Assembly (NCBI GenBank): GCA_030431515.1
Contig: JAUIIX010000020.1
Span: 1-46,566 of the forward strand
Length of the DNA stretch: 46,566 nt
Direction: 5' to 3'
Source: a bacterium
GTDB lineage: Bacteria > Bacteroidota > Ignavibacteria > Kapaibacteriales > UBA2268
Below are positions 9,426 through 18,965 of the stretch, piece after piece; within the stretch, counting starts at the first letter, position 1, and the number at the start of each line of letters is the position of its first letter. The translations under genes and the position numbers were made by a program. Below the pieces are notes generated by a model. That model did no database searches. It saw only the letters and a list, made by a program, of their open reading frames with translations, and was not told where the DNA came from.

Positions 9426-9545
9426 TGATATTCCTGCTTATATTAAATGTTGCTAATGAAAACATTACGTTATTATCTTCATTAAGTTCCAATAAAATAG
9501 ATAAGACTATATTTTTCGCTAAAAGTTTAATTAAAATAAATAAAA

Positions 9546-10385
9546 TTATATAACCATATCGCAAATACTTGTAAAATAATTTGAGAAATTTACTTCTGCT
9601 TTTTTAGCATCTTTCGTATTTTTATAAATACCAAACATAGTCGAACCACTACCTGACATCAAAGCGAATACAGCTCCACTATCATAAAGTTTACTTTTAA
9701 TCTCACTAAGTTCGGGATGTATATTAAAAATTACTTTCTCAAAATCATTGATAATAAATTCTCTCCATATAACAGGATTATCCAATCCACGATAAAATAA
9801 ATTTTGAAAATCAAGCACTTTGGTCATCTCACCATCTCTTTTCAAACTCTTATATGCCTCTGGAGTTGATATATTTATATTAGGATTTACAATTAATATC
9901 TTATATGGAAAAATCGCACGAAAGTATTTAAGTAATTCCCCCCTACTCTGCCCAATAGCAATCCCAGGTTTCAAGAAAAAAGGAACATCACTACCTATCT
10001 TCTGAGCTATTATTGATAATGATTTATAATCATCCTCTACCTTGTACATTTTAGCAAGTGAATCCAAAATTGTAGCCGCATTTGAACTGCCACCTCCAAG
10101 ACCACCACCGATAGGTATTCTCTTATTAATTGTTATTTTAAAATTATCTGCGATATTAAATTTCTTTTTAAAAGCTACAATCACCTTATATACTAAATTA
10201 TCTTCAAGAGGAATATTAATATCATTAGTAAATCGAATCTCATTTTTTTCACTTTCTTCTATATACATCAAGTCTTTTAAAGATATTCTTGCGAATAAAC
10301 TATTAATATTATGAAAATTGTCAGCCCTTTTATTTAAGACCTGCAAACCAAAGTTAATTTTTGCATAAGAATTTATTGAAATCAT
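9546..10385 (-). CDS. ispE: 4-diphosphocytidyl-2-C-methyl-D-erythritol kinase
   Basis: A 279-residue GHMP-family kinase. The ATP-binding loop PIGGGLGGGSSNAATIL (residues 91-107), the N-terminal SYAKINFGLQVL segment with the conserved Lys, the catalytic Asp in KIGSDVPFFL (~134) and the C-terminal ALMSGSGSTMFGIY motif identify IspE. It phosphorylates CDP-ME at the 2-hydroxyl in the non-mevalonate isoprenoid pathway, in the cytoplasm. It lies 1 nt after the end of the upstream propeller-like gene; the TolC-like gene follows after 120 nt. Confidence 0.96.
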   Translation of the reverse strand: MISINSYAKINFGLQVLNKRADNFHNINSLFARISLKDLMYIEESEKNEIRFTNDINIPLEDNLVYKVIVAFKKKFNIADNFKITINKRIPIGGGLGGGSSNAATILDSLAKMYKVEDDYKSLSIIAQKIGSDVPFFLKPGIAIGQSRGELLKYFRAIFPYKILIVNPNINISTPEAYKSLKRDGEMTKVLDFQNLFYRGLDNPVIWREFIINDFEKVIFNIHPELSEIKSKLYDSGAVFALMSGSGSTMFGIYKNTKDAKKAEVNFSNYFTSICDMVI

Positions 10386-10386
10386 T

Positions 10387-11619
10387 TTAATCTCTACAAG
10401 TTAATAAATACAATCTATTATTAATTACACCAAGTGTTTCATATCTATCTTCGAATCTGTTATATCTTGGATTTATTGTTTCATTTGTCATCAATCCAGA
10501 TCTCATATCACCATCAGACAAATATCTAACAACTAATGAAGACCCAGTATTATATGCAAAAGTATCAGAATTCGGTTTTCGAGCATAATATTTATCTACC
10601 GGTAAAGATACCTGAGTATTAGTATTCTGTCCATTTACCGAGAAAAAACAATTAATTCTACAACCGAGAAAATACAATTCTTCACCATTCCAAGTAAATT
10701 CAGGAATAGTATTATATTCACCAGAAAAATATTCAGTCAAATTCATATTGATAGTAAATGCATTATAAAGTACTGCCGAGTAAGCCATTATTGCTTCTGT
10801 TGGGTGCAAAGTTAGATTAGTAACATTGTCATATCTTTCAGATATTATTGCTTCATTATAGTCATCACTTACTAACTTAGCCACATACCTTTCATTCATC
10901 ATTCGAGCAATATAAGCAAGTACATTACCTCTCCTATTCAATTTAATTTCAGGTATATTAGAATAAGTATCAGATATTGCATCTTTACCTTTATACACTT
11001 GAAAATATCCACCAAACATACCAACATAAATTATATCACCATCTTCCCAAAAACCAACAGGATAAACCTTGTCAAATGAATTAATCTGTTCGCCGTTCAC
11101 TTTCAAGACTTCTTGATTAGCATTCTGAATAATATAAGCTACTTTATCACCACTATGGTCCAACCACAAACCTTTCTTCTTTCTATAATCGCTAAACTGC
11201 TTATCTCCAAGTTTAATAATCTCTAAATTTGTCTCAAAGTACGAATAAGCAACTACTTCTGAATTTTCTGAAAAAGCAATATCTCCAACATTAGTCGCAT
11301 TAAAAGTATAAACATCACTTTCAGTAAACAGCATCCAGCCACTATTATCTTCAGCAAATGAAGCCCATCTTTTTCCATCTTGACTAAAAATAGGAATAGT
11401 TACATTTAACATTGCTTCAATCTCTTCCCCATTAACGACTAATCTATATCTATTTTGAAATGGTTCAGTAATTGCATACCAATTATTAGTAGTGTCCATT
11501 CCATAAGTGAGTATTGGCTCAGCTCCATCTAAAAGTAGAAAATCAAAACACTTCTGCTCTTGTGAACTTGAACTATAAACAAATAAAACAAACAAATATG
11601 ATAAAATCTTTAAATACAT
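10387..11619 (-). CDS. Exported beta-propeller-like protein, unknown function
   Basis: A 410-residue protein with a signal peptide (MYLKILSYLFVLFVYSSSSQ). The rest is a run of short beta-rich blades of the WD40/PD40 style, for example IPIFSQDGKRWASFAEDN, IAFSENSEVVAYSYF, LWLDHSGDKVAYIIQN, IKLNRRGNVLAYIAR and LTLHPTEAIMAYSA. Each has the 'S.DG..AY' turn typical of WD40-like beta-propeller repeats. No enzyme motif is evident. The gene ends 1 nt before ispE, so it may be co-transcribed with it, but no functional link is apparent. Confidence 0.7.
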   Translation of the reverse strand: MYLKILSYLFVLFVYSSSSQEQKCFDFLLLDGAEPILTYGMDTTNNWYAITEPFQNRYRLVVNGEEIEAMLNVTIPIFSQDGKRWASFAEDNSGWMLFTESDVYTFNATNVGDIAFSENSEVVAYSYFETNLEIIKLGDKQFSDYRKKKGLWLDHSGDKVAYIIQNANQEVLKVNGEQINSFDKVYPVGFWEDGDIIYVGMFGGYFQVYKGKDAISDTYSNIPEIKLNRRGNVLAYIARMMNERYVAKLVSDDYNEAIISERYDNVTNLTLHPTEAIMAYSAVLYNAFTINMNLTEYFSGEYNTIPEFTWNGEELYFLGCRINCFFSVNGQNTNTQVSLPVDKYYARKPNSDTFAYNTGSSLVVRYLSDGDMRSGLMTNETINPRYNRFEDRYETLGVINNRLYLLTCRD

Positions 11620-11672
11620 TATCTTTTTTTTAAATAATTGAATATATAAATTATATACTCAAAATTCCTAAT

Positions 11673-13115
11673 TTAGTTACCATTACTTGCTTTAACTTTT
11701 GTAGCAACTATCTTTATATTCTTAACATTAAGTCTTAGACCTAACCAAGTTTTGAACTTCGCTTCAGGAATATCTTTAGTATTCCATTCAGTAATTGCAG
11801 TTGGAATAGTATCTGTTTTCATACTTTCTACATTAGCAATAATTACGTTTGAAAGCGAAATTGATTTTAATTCTGGGAAAACTATCCTTATTTCACCCAA
11901 TAAAGCCCTAATAGGATAATCATTCTTTTTATATTTCTCAAGTTCATATTCCAAAAATTTTATCTTAGAATCTTTATCTTTTACAATAGCTTCATTATTC
12001 TTATAAAGGTTTTCCAAAATACCAACTTTCAAATCTTTATTAAGCTCTTCTTTGATTTTTCCGAGATTATCTTTCTGTTGGTAAATTATTAATTTAGTAT
12101 TCTCTAAATCATAAAATTTTAATTTCTTATTCAATTCACTAATTCTATTATCGCTAACGACATCTCCAATTATCGTAATTTCAATTTTTGAAGTATCAGA
12201 ATTAAAAATCAAATCCCTATTAATAACCCTCGAACCGATAAATTCCATATTCTCATTTATAAACCTATAAGCATTTTGTTTAAAATAAGACTCTCTAACA
12301 ACTCGTGACCCAATTATTATACTCGGTATTATTGTCAAAATAACAAACACAGTTATATAAACCTTGGTTTTTTTTTCTCTTTCATCATCCACAAAACCTT
12401 TTCGCTTAAATTTCATTATCCTAACAATTAGCAAAGTAGAAAGTGCAATAAACACAGAGTTTATAAAGAACAAATAAAATGCACCAATAAAATATTGGAA
12501 ATTCATAGTAGCAAGACCATATCCAGCAGTACAAAGAGGAGGCATCAATGCTGTTGCAATAGCAACTCCAGGAACTACATTTCCTTTTAATTTTCTCGAA
12601 GTACCTACAATACCTGCCAAACCACCAAATAATGCAATAAACACATCAAATATTGTTGGAGTTGTCCTCGACAACAATTCAGATTGTGCATCAGAAAGTG
12701 GTGAAATAGCAAAATATAAAGTAGAAGTAATAACAGATATAGTAACTGCAATCAATAAATTCTTAACAGATTTCATCAAGGTATCAAAATCATTAATACC
12801 CACTGCAAGACCAATACCTAATATCGGACCCATCAGCGGACTAATTAACATCGCACCAATTACTACTGCTGTTGAGTTAACATTTAACCCAATACTCGCA
12901 ATAAAAATTGAGAAAGCTAAAATCCATAAATTAGCACCTTTAAATTCTATATTATTTAGAATTTCCTCTTTGGCTAATTCTTCATCACTCCCATGGCTTA
13001 AATCAAGAAGTCCTTTTAAATAATGTAATATTCCACCTAAAGTGAAATTATTTATCTTTTTTAATCTATTTCTTAATGAACTAGCATCATTTTTGCCACT
13101 ATTTTCACTTTCCAT
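11673..13115 (-). CDS. DUF389 domain membrane protein
   Basis: A 480-residue protein. Residues ~60-260 hold the six-helix DUF389 core, with signatures NSTAVVIGAMLISPLMGPILGIG-like near 80 and NVVPGVAIATALMPPLCTAG-like near 175. A long, charged, coiled-coil-prone C-terminal region follows one further membrane segment (~250-275) and is probably extracytoplasmic. DUF389 function is not settled. The gene is transcribed divergently from the amino-acid ABC importer; the 131-bp gap between them holds both promoters. Confidence 0.9.
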   Translation of the reverse strand: MESENSGKNDASSLRNRLKKINNFTLGGILHYLKGLLDLSHGSDEELAKEEILNNIEFKGANLWILAFSIFIASIGLNVNSTAVVIGAMLISPLMGPILGIGLAVGINDFDTLMKSVKNLLIAVTISVITSTLYFAISPLSDAQSELLSRTTPTIFDVFIALFGGLAGIVGTSRKLKGNVVPGVAIATALMPPLCTAGYGLATMNFQYFIGAFYLFFINSVFIALSTLLIVRIMKFKRKGFVDDEREKKTKVYITVFVILTIIPSIIIGSRVVRESYFKQNAYRFINENMEFIGSRVINRDLIFNSDTSKIEITIIGDVVSDNRISELNKKLKFYDLENTKLIIYQQKDNLGKIKEELNKDLKVGILENLYKNNEAIVKDKDSKIKFLEYELEKYKKNDYPIRALLGEIRIVFPELKSISLSNVIIANVESMKTDTIPTAITEWNTKDIPEAKFKTWLGLRLNVKNIKIVATKVKASNGN

Positions 13116-13246
13116 AGCAATTTTTTCCTAATAATTTATTAATTTATGTTTTTTTAAAATGTAAATTAAAAATTTATTTTGGAAATCAATTGATTTACTT
13201 TTTAGGATTTCTATAAATTAGCAAACTGTATTATTAATTTTAAAGT

Positions 13247-14107
13247 ATGATAGATAACTTAGAGAAGATTATTGAAGTTAAAAATTTACATAAGTACTAT
13301 GGTAGTAACCACATACTTAGAGGAGTAAATTTTGAAGTTGAGCAAGGAAAGTTAGTTTCAATTATTGGAAGGTCAGGTTGTGGTAAGACAACTTTCTTAA
13401 GATGTCTTAATAGTTTAGAAATTTTAGACCAAGGCAGTATCAAAATTGCAGGGATTTCAATTAACAGAAATGAAGGAAGTTTACAAAAAGCTCAAGAAAT
13501 TGCTGAAAATGTTGCAAAAATTAGAACAAGCGTAAGTATGCCTTTCCAAGGGTATGAAAGAGTGCCTGGTATTGATGAAGATTTTCAAATTAAAGCTCAT
13601 GCTCTAAGATCTCGAGTTGGAATGTTATTCCAAAGTTTTAATCTTTTTCCTCACATGAATGTACTTGATAATGTATCAATTGCACCTGTGATTGTAAAAA
13701 AAGGGAACAAAGAAGAAGCAAGAATTTCTGCTTTAAACAACTTAGAAAAAGTTGGAATGGCAAAATATGCAGATAGAATGCCTTATGAATTATCTGGTGG
13801 TCAAGCTCAAAGGGTTGCGATTGCTCGTGCTTTAGCTCTAAACCCTCAAGTAATGTTATATGATGAGCCAACTTCAGCTTTAGACCCCGAATTAGTTGAC
13901 GAAGTAGCCGAAGTTATGAGAACTTTAAATAAAGAAGGAATGACACAAATAGTTGTTACTCACTCAATGCACTTTGCTAAAACTGCATCTGATTACATTG
14001 TTTATATGCACGAAGGGGAAATATTAGAAATGGCAACTCCAGAAGAGATATTTACAAAAGCCAAAAACCCACATACTCGTGAGTATTTAAAAATATTTGT
14101 TGATTAA
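13247..14107 (+). CDS. Amino-acid ABC transporter ATP-binding protein (GlnQ/HisP type)
   Basis: A 286-residue ATPase of the polar amino-acid uptake group. Walker A is GRSGCGKTT (about residues 42-50), the Q-loop MLFQSFNLFPHMNVLDNVSIAP, the signature [16 protein letters not shown], Walker B VMLYDEPTSALDP and the switch His VVTHSMHFA. Family members are usually ~240-255 residues; the extra length lies between Walker A and the Q-loop (about residues 75-120), where an insertion with a coiled segment and SVSMPFQGYERVPGIDEDF appears. The partner gene 4 nt downstream encodes a binding-protein/permease fusion, so the three parts of an importer are in two genes. Confidence 0.95.
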   Translation: MIDNLEKIIEVKNLHKYYGSNHILRGVNFEVEQGKLVSIIGRSGCGKTTFLRCLNSLEILDQGSIKIAGISINRNEGSLQKAQEIAENVAKIRTSVSMPFQGYERVPGIDEDFQIKAHALRSRVGMLFQSFNLFPHMNVLDNVSIAPVIVKKGNKEEARISALNNLEKVGMAKYADRMPYELSGGQAQRVAIARALALNPQVMLYDEPTSALDPELVDEVAEVMRTLNKEGMTQIVVTHSMHFAKTASDYIVYMHEGEILEMATPEEIFTKAKNPHTREYLKIFVD

Positions 14108-14111
14108 ATTT

Positions 14112-15614
14112 ATGAAAAATACATTAATTAGTTTACTTTTAATTTTAATTTTTACTTTTTCACTTTCTGCTCAGAAAAAAGTTCTGAGATGGGCTGCTGA
14201 TGCCGAAAGTGGAGCTCCTTTTGTATTTCAAGACCCTCGATTACCTTCTAAAATGATTGGTTTTGAAGTAGATATTATCACCGCCATCGCAGAAGAGCTT
14301 GGCTATGACGAACTTCAATTCGTACAAAACTCATGGGACGGTCTAATACCAGGGCTTGAAAGAGAAGATTACGACCTTGCAATCAATGGTCTAGAAATAA
14401 CACCTGACAGAGCTCAAGTAGTAAACTTTTCTGAAGCATACTTTATCACTTATGAAGTCTTAGCAGTTAGAGCTAACGATGATAGAATTACTGATTTACC
14501 TGACTTAAAAAATCGAAAAGCTGGAACTCTAAAAGGTAGTTTAGCTGAAAGAATACTAAGAGATGAAGGTGGAATAGAAGTAAAAACTTATGAATCTGAA
14601 GCAAACTCTTATGCTGATTTAAGAATAAAAAGAATAGATGGTGTTTTAATTGACCAACCAGTTGCATTATATTACGCAAGTTGGAACCCTGACATAAAAC
14701 TGCTTGATAAAAAGTTTGGAGAAGTTATCTATGGTATTGCTGCTAAAAAAGACAGAAAAGATTTAATAAAAGAAGTAAATTCTGCAATATCAAAATTAGC
14801 AACAACAGGTAAGTTAAGAGAAATATACGACAAATGGAATATCTGGAATGACGATATGGCTCGTCACTTCAATGATTATTCTAAAACTAAAACAGATGCA
14901 AGTGGATTCAATTCATTTCTAAAATTCCAAGAAAGAGAAATCACTTGGAGAGAAAAATTTGAACGTTACTTAGTATCAATGCCTGACTTAGCAGCAGGTG
15001 CTGTTACTACCTTGTATTTAAGTATAATGGCAATGATATTAGCAGTTCTTTTGGGTCTAATACTTGCTCTGATGAAAGTATATGGTAGCAGTGCACTATC
15101 ACTGTTAGCTAAAACATATATTGAAGTAGTAAGAGGAACACCACTACTAATCCAACTTTATCTAATTTACTATGGACTTCCCCAAATCGGTATAAACATA
15201 TCGCCTCTCATTGCTGGTGTATTAGGGCTTGGACTAAATTATGCGGCTTATGAAGCAGAAAATTATCGTGCTGGATTATATTCCGTTCCAAGAGGTCAGT
15301 TAGAAGCTGCCATATCACTTGGTATGACTAAATATCAAGCACTAAGACATATAATTGTGCCTCAAGCTGTAAGATTAGTAATTCCTCCTGTAACTAATGA
15401 TTTTATTTCATTATTAAAAGACTCTTCTTTAGTTTCAGTTATTACAATGGTAGAATTAACAAAAGAATATAGTAGATTAGCTTCAACTTATTACGATCAT
15501 ATTGGATTAGGTATTCTTGTGGCTATCATCTATTTACTTTTAGGGTTCCCATTCGTAAAACTTTCTAAATACGTTGAAAATAAATTTTCTCTTAACAAAA
15601 AGAAAAGTAAATGA
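14112..15614 (+). CDS. Amino-acid ABC transporter, substrate-binding protein/permease fusion
   Basis: A 500-residue fusion. After a signal peptide (MKNTLISLLLILIFTFSLSAQ) comes a family-3 solute-binding domain (~25-245), including GFEVDIITAIAEELGYDE and DLAINGLEITPDRAQVVNFSEAY-type motifs. A linker follows, then a HisM/GlnP-type permease (~300-495) with the EAA coupling loop GQLEAAISLGMTKYQALRHI. I chose the ATG at 14112; a TTG at 14097 overlapping the ATPase gene would add five residues before the signal peptide. Tethering the binding domain to the permease fixes it at the transporter entrance. It works with the ATPase upstream. The specific amino acid is unknown. Confidence 0.94.
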   Translation: MKNTLISLLLILIFTFSLSAQKKVLRWAADAESGAPFVFQDPRLPSKMIGFEVDIITAIAEELGYDELQFVQNSWDGLIPGLEREDYDLAINGLEITPDRAQVVNFSEAYFITYEVLAVRANDDRITDLPDLKNRKAGTLKGSLAERILRDEGGIEVKTYESEANSYADLRIKRIDGVLIDQPVALYYASWNPDIKLLDKKFGEVIYGIAAKKDRKDLIKEVNSAISKLATTGKLREIYDKWNIWNDDMARHFNDYSKTKTDASGFNSFLKFQEREITWREKFERYLVSMPDLAAGAVTTLYLSIMAMILAVLLGLILALMKVYGSSALSLLAKTYIEVVRGTPLLIQLYLIYYGLPQIGINISPLIAGVLGLGLNYAAYEAENYRAGLYSVPRGQLEAAISLGMTKYQALRHIIVPQAVRLVIPPVTNDFISLLKDSSLVSVITMVELTKEYSRLASTYYDHIGLGILVAIIYLLLGFPFVKLSKYVENKFSLNKKKSK

Positions 15615-16891
15615 TGCTTCTATTTTTTTTAATTTCCCTTGTATTCGCAGATAATATTTACGATGTCAATAAGTCTTTAACTAATGTTAAAGAATTTGAT
15701 AAGATTATTGAGTATTCTCTTAAAAATAAAGATATTGACTCTATTTATGGAACATTTGATAAATTTAAAAACTTGAAAGTTATTAATCTTTCAGGTAATA
15801 ATCTTAATAGCTTTGATATAAACTTATCTTCTTTAGATAGTTTAGTCGAAATTGATTTGTCTAAAAATAAATTCTCATCAATTCCTGAAGTAATTTTTAA
15901 TTGTAAAAATCTAAAAACACTAAACCTCTCTAAAAATGAAATTAATTACCTTGACCCAAGAGTTTTCAATATATCTTCTTTAGAAAAATTAATTATCTCC
16001 AACAATCATATAATAGAAATTAACAATGACTTTGGAAATAATACTAATTTAAAACATCTTAATTTATCTAATAATTCAATAAACTACTTTAATATTAATT
16101 TAACAAAACTTGTTAGTCTAACATATTTAGATATTTCAAATAATAAAATATCGACTATACCAGGGAGCATTGTTAAACTAAATCAACTAAATGAACTTAA
16201 CCTTTCAGAAAATGACATCTATGAACTGCCAGATGGATTCTGTTATCTCGAAAAACTTGAGAAATTGGACTTATCCAACAATAATTTAAAAGAAATTCCA
16301 GATAATTTTGGTAATTTATTTAGATTAAAGTCTTTGAACCTAAATGATAATAATTTAGAAAAACTTCCAAGTTCATTCAATAAATTAATAAAATTAAACG
16401 CTTTATTCCTTTCTAACTTAGGGACTAATTCGTTAAAATCTAATATAGGATTATTCAAAGAAGTTATAAATTTAGATTTATCTAATAATAAATTTGAATC
16501 AATACCAGACTTCTTTGCTAATTACACTAATCTCAAATACCTAATAATGCGAAATAATGAATTAAAATCAATAGATTCTAATATTTGTTATTTATCATCA
16601 TTAGAAAGTATAGACTTAGCTAAAAACCAAATTGACTCGATTTCTCAAAACATCACATGTCTTTCACAACTTAGAATTATTAATCTGAATGAAAATAAAT
16701 TAAAAGTTTTACCAGATTACTTATTCAACTTAAACTCATTAACTTCAGTATCCCTTAATAGTAATCTAATTGAAGAAGTACCTGATATTCAGTTCTCGAA
16801 TATAAAAATTTTACAATTAAGAAATAATTTCCTTACTGAAACTACTATACTAAAATTAAAAGAACTAAATAATTTAAAAGTTTATTATTAA
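15611..16891 (+). CDS. Exported leucine-rich repeat protein
   Basis: A 426-residue protein made almost entirely of leucine-rich repeats with a ~23-residue period (LxxLxLSxNxLxxIPxxFxxL), about 16 copies from residue ~50 to the end. The N-terminus MMLLFFLISLVFADN looks like a short signal peptide. No enzymatic domain, membrane anchor or sorting signal is visible after the repeats. The start overlaps the importer stop in an ATGA arrangement, and polyphosphate kinase starts 1 nt after its end, so it is inside an operon. LRR proteins bind other proteins; the partner is unknown. Confidence 0.88.
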   Translation: MMLLFFLISLVFADNIYDVNKSLTNVKEFDKIIEYSLKNKDIDSIYGTFDKFKNLKVINLSGNNLNSFDINLSSLDSLVEIDLSKNKFSSIPEVIFNCKNLKTLNLSKNEINYLDPRVFNISSLEKLIISNNHIIEINNDFGNNTNLKHLNLSNNSINYFNINLTKLVSLTYLDISNNKISTIPGSIVKLNQLNELNLSENDIYELPDGFCYLEKLEKLDLSNNNLKEIPDNFGNLFRLKSLNLNDNNLEKLPSSFNKLIKLNALFLSNLGTNSLKSNIGLFKEVINLDLSNNKFESIPDFFANYTNLKYLIMRNNELKSIDSNICYLSSLESIDLAKNQIDSISQNITCLSQLRIINLNENKLKVLPDYLFNLNSLTSVSLNSNLIEEVPDIQFSNIKILQLRNNFLTETTILKLKELNNLKVYY

Positions 16892-16892
16892 A

Positions 16893-18965
16893 ATGAAAAC
16901 AATAGAAACTGAAAAATATGAATATTACTTAAACAGGGAAACCAGCTTAATAGAATTTAACAAAAGAGTTCTATCAGAAGCCGAAGGTAACAAACATCCT
17001 TTGTTAGAAAGATTAAAATTCATCAGTATTCTAAGTTCAAACTTAGATGAATTTTTTATGATTAGAGTGGCTGGACTTAAAACCCAAATAGCCGCAGGCA
17101 TAGAAGATTTATCTTACGATGGGAAAACCCCACAACAGCAACTAACAGAAATACGTGAAAAACTACTCCCTATTTACGAACATCAAGGTAACTTGTGGAA
17201 CGAACAAATTGTTCCAGAATTAAATAAGGAAGGAATTTTTATTCACAGATTTGATTCCTTAACTAAAAAAGAAATCAGATACTTGAGAGAATATTTCATT
17301 ACTCAAGTACTACCAGTTTTAACACCATTAATTTTAGATAGTACACATCCTTTTCCTCGATTAATAGAACGAAGTCTAAACATTGCCTTCATAATAAATG
17401 ATGAGTCGTTAAAATTCTCAGAAAAGAACGTTGCCTTTCTTCAAATCCCTACACTATTCGATAGATTTATTAAAATCAAGCGAGATAAGGGCTATCATTT
17501 TGTACTTTTAGAAAATTTAATCCGAGAGAACGCCGATCTACTTTTCCCTGGCTTAAATGTAGAAGCAGCAAATACTTTCAGAGTAACCCGTGATGCTGAT
17601 ATTGAAATCTCAGCAGATGAAGCAGAAGACTTATTATCTGAAATTGAAGAACAACTAAAACAAAGAAAATTCGGTAGAGCCGCAATCAGATTAGAAGTAA
17701 ACGCTAATATGCCCGAAGAGCTTGTCAATCTATTAATGGGCTATCTCGATCTTGAAGACGAAGATGTCTATGTTTTAAATAGACCTCTAAAGATGCCAGA
17801 TTTTATGAATTTAACAAAATTAGATTTAGCACATTTAAAAGATAAATTATTTTACTCTCGAATACCACCAGAGCTAAAATACTCAAGTATATTCGATGCA
17901 ATTAGAAAAAATGATGTATTCTTACATCATCCATTTGATTCATTCTCTAATTCTACTCTTAGATTCATTACAGAATCTGCTAAAGACAAAAATGTAATGG
18001 CAATTAAAATCACTCTCTACAGAGTTGGTTCTAGCCCATTAATTGTAAAAGCACTTAAAGACGCTGCAGAAAATGGAAAAGATGTTACTGCCTTTGTTGA
18101 ATTAAAAGCAAGGTTTGATGAAGAAAACAATATCATTTGGTCAAGAGACCTTGAGCAATCTGGAGTTAAAGTAATATATGGAGTCGTTGGCTTAAAAACT
18201 CATTGCAAAATTGCCTTAGTAATAAGAAAAGAAGCAAATAATTTAAAATCTTACGTCCATATTGGAACTGGTAATTATAATCACATAACATCTCGATTAT
18301 ATACCGACCTATCTATCCTTAGCGATGATGAAGAGTTAGGCAACGATTCAATTCATTTATTCAACTATCTAACTGGAATTTCAAAATATAATAGTTGGAA
18401 AAAATTAGTCATTGCACCAAATAACTTACTCAAATCTCTTCTAAGCAAAATAGAAAATGAGATAGAAAAATCGACCCCAGAAAACCCAGGCTTGATAATA
18501 GCAAAAATGAACCAACTCGCACAAAGAGAAGTAATTCAAGCACTTTACAAAGCGTCTATTGCTGGAGTAAAAATAAAACTATTAGTGAGAGGTGTTTGCT
18601 GCTTAAGACCGAACATACCAGGTATTAGTGAAAATATTGAAGTCCGAAGTGTAATCGGTAGATTCTTAGAACATAGCCGAATCTTCTATTTTAAAAACGA
18701 CGAGAATCAGTATTATATATCAAGTGCTGACTGGATGACTCGTAACCTGAGCAAAAGAGTTGAAGTAATGACGCCTATAAACTCTAAAAAAATTCAAAAA
18801 AAATTATCTAATTTATTAGATATATATTGGAAAGACAATACAAAATCTTGGCTATTGCAAAATGATGGAACATATCTTAAAAGAGAAGTTGAAAATCAAG
18901 ATCAGCAATTTAGTGCCCAAGACTATTTACTTAGTAAAAATAATCAAAAGAAGAATGACCTGTAA
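16893..18965 (+). CDS. ppk1: Polyphosphate kinase 1
   Basis: A 690-residue PPK1, the usual length. The opening YYLNRETSLIEFNKRVLSEA and SSNLDEFFMIRVAGLK blocks are family signatures. The two active-site histidines are visible: His437 in LKTHCKIALV, the expected autophosphorylated residue, and His594 in FLEHSRIFYF. The VHIGTGNYNHITSRLYTDL block follows the first. It transfers the ATP gamma-phosphate to growing polyphosphate, reversibly, at the inner membrane face. It lies in the middle of a packed operon; the methyltransferase start lies inside its 3' end. Confidence 0.97.
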   Translation: MKTIETEKYEYYLNRETSLIEFNKRVLSEAEGNKHPLLERLKFISILSSNLDEFFMIRVAGLKTQIAAGIEDLSYDGKTPQQQLTEIREKLLPIYEHQGNLWNEQIVPELNKEGIFIHRFDSLTKKEIRYLREYFITQVLPVLTPLILDSTHPFPRLIERSLNIAFIINDESLKFSEKNVAFLQIPTLFDRFIKIKRDKGYHFVLLENLIRENADLLFPGLNVEAANTFRVTRDADIEISADEAEDLLSEIEEQLKQRKFGRAAIRLEVNANMPEELVNLLMGYLDLEDEDVYVLNRPLKMPDFMNLTKLDLAHLKDKLFYSRIPPELKYSSIFDAIRKNDVFLHHPFDSFSNSTLRFITESAKDKNVMAIKITLYRVGSSPLIVKALKDAAENGKDVTAFVELKARFDEENNIIWSRDLEQSGVKVIYGVVGLKTHCKIALVIRKEANNLKSYVHIGTGNYNHITSRLYTDLSILSDDEELGNDSIHLFNYLTGISKYNSWKKLVIAPNNLLKSLLSKIENEIEKSTPENPGLIIAKMNQLAQREVIQALYKASIAGVKIKLLVRGVCCLRPNIPGISENIEVRSVIGRFLEHSRIFYFKNDENQYYISSADWMTRNLSKRVEVMTPINSKKIQKKLSNLLDIYWKDNTKSWLLQNDGTYLKREVENQDQQFSAQDYLLSKNNQKKNDL

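Noticed and set aside
18862-18954. Longer N-terminus for the methyltransferase
   Set aside because: The added 31 residues are out-of-frame ppk1 sequence; the zinc ribbon begins directly at the ATG at 18955.
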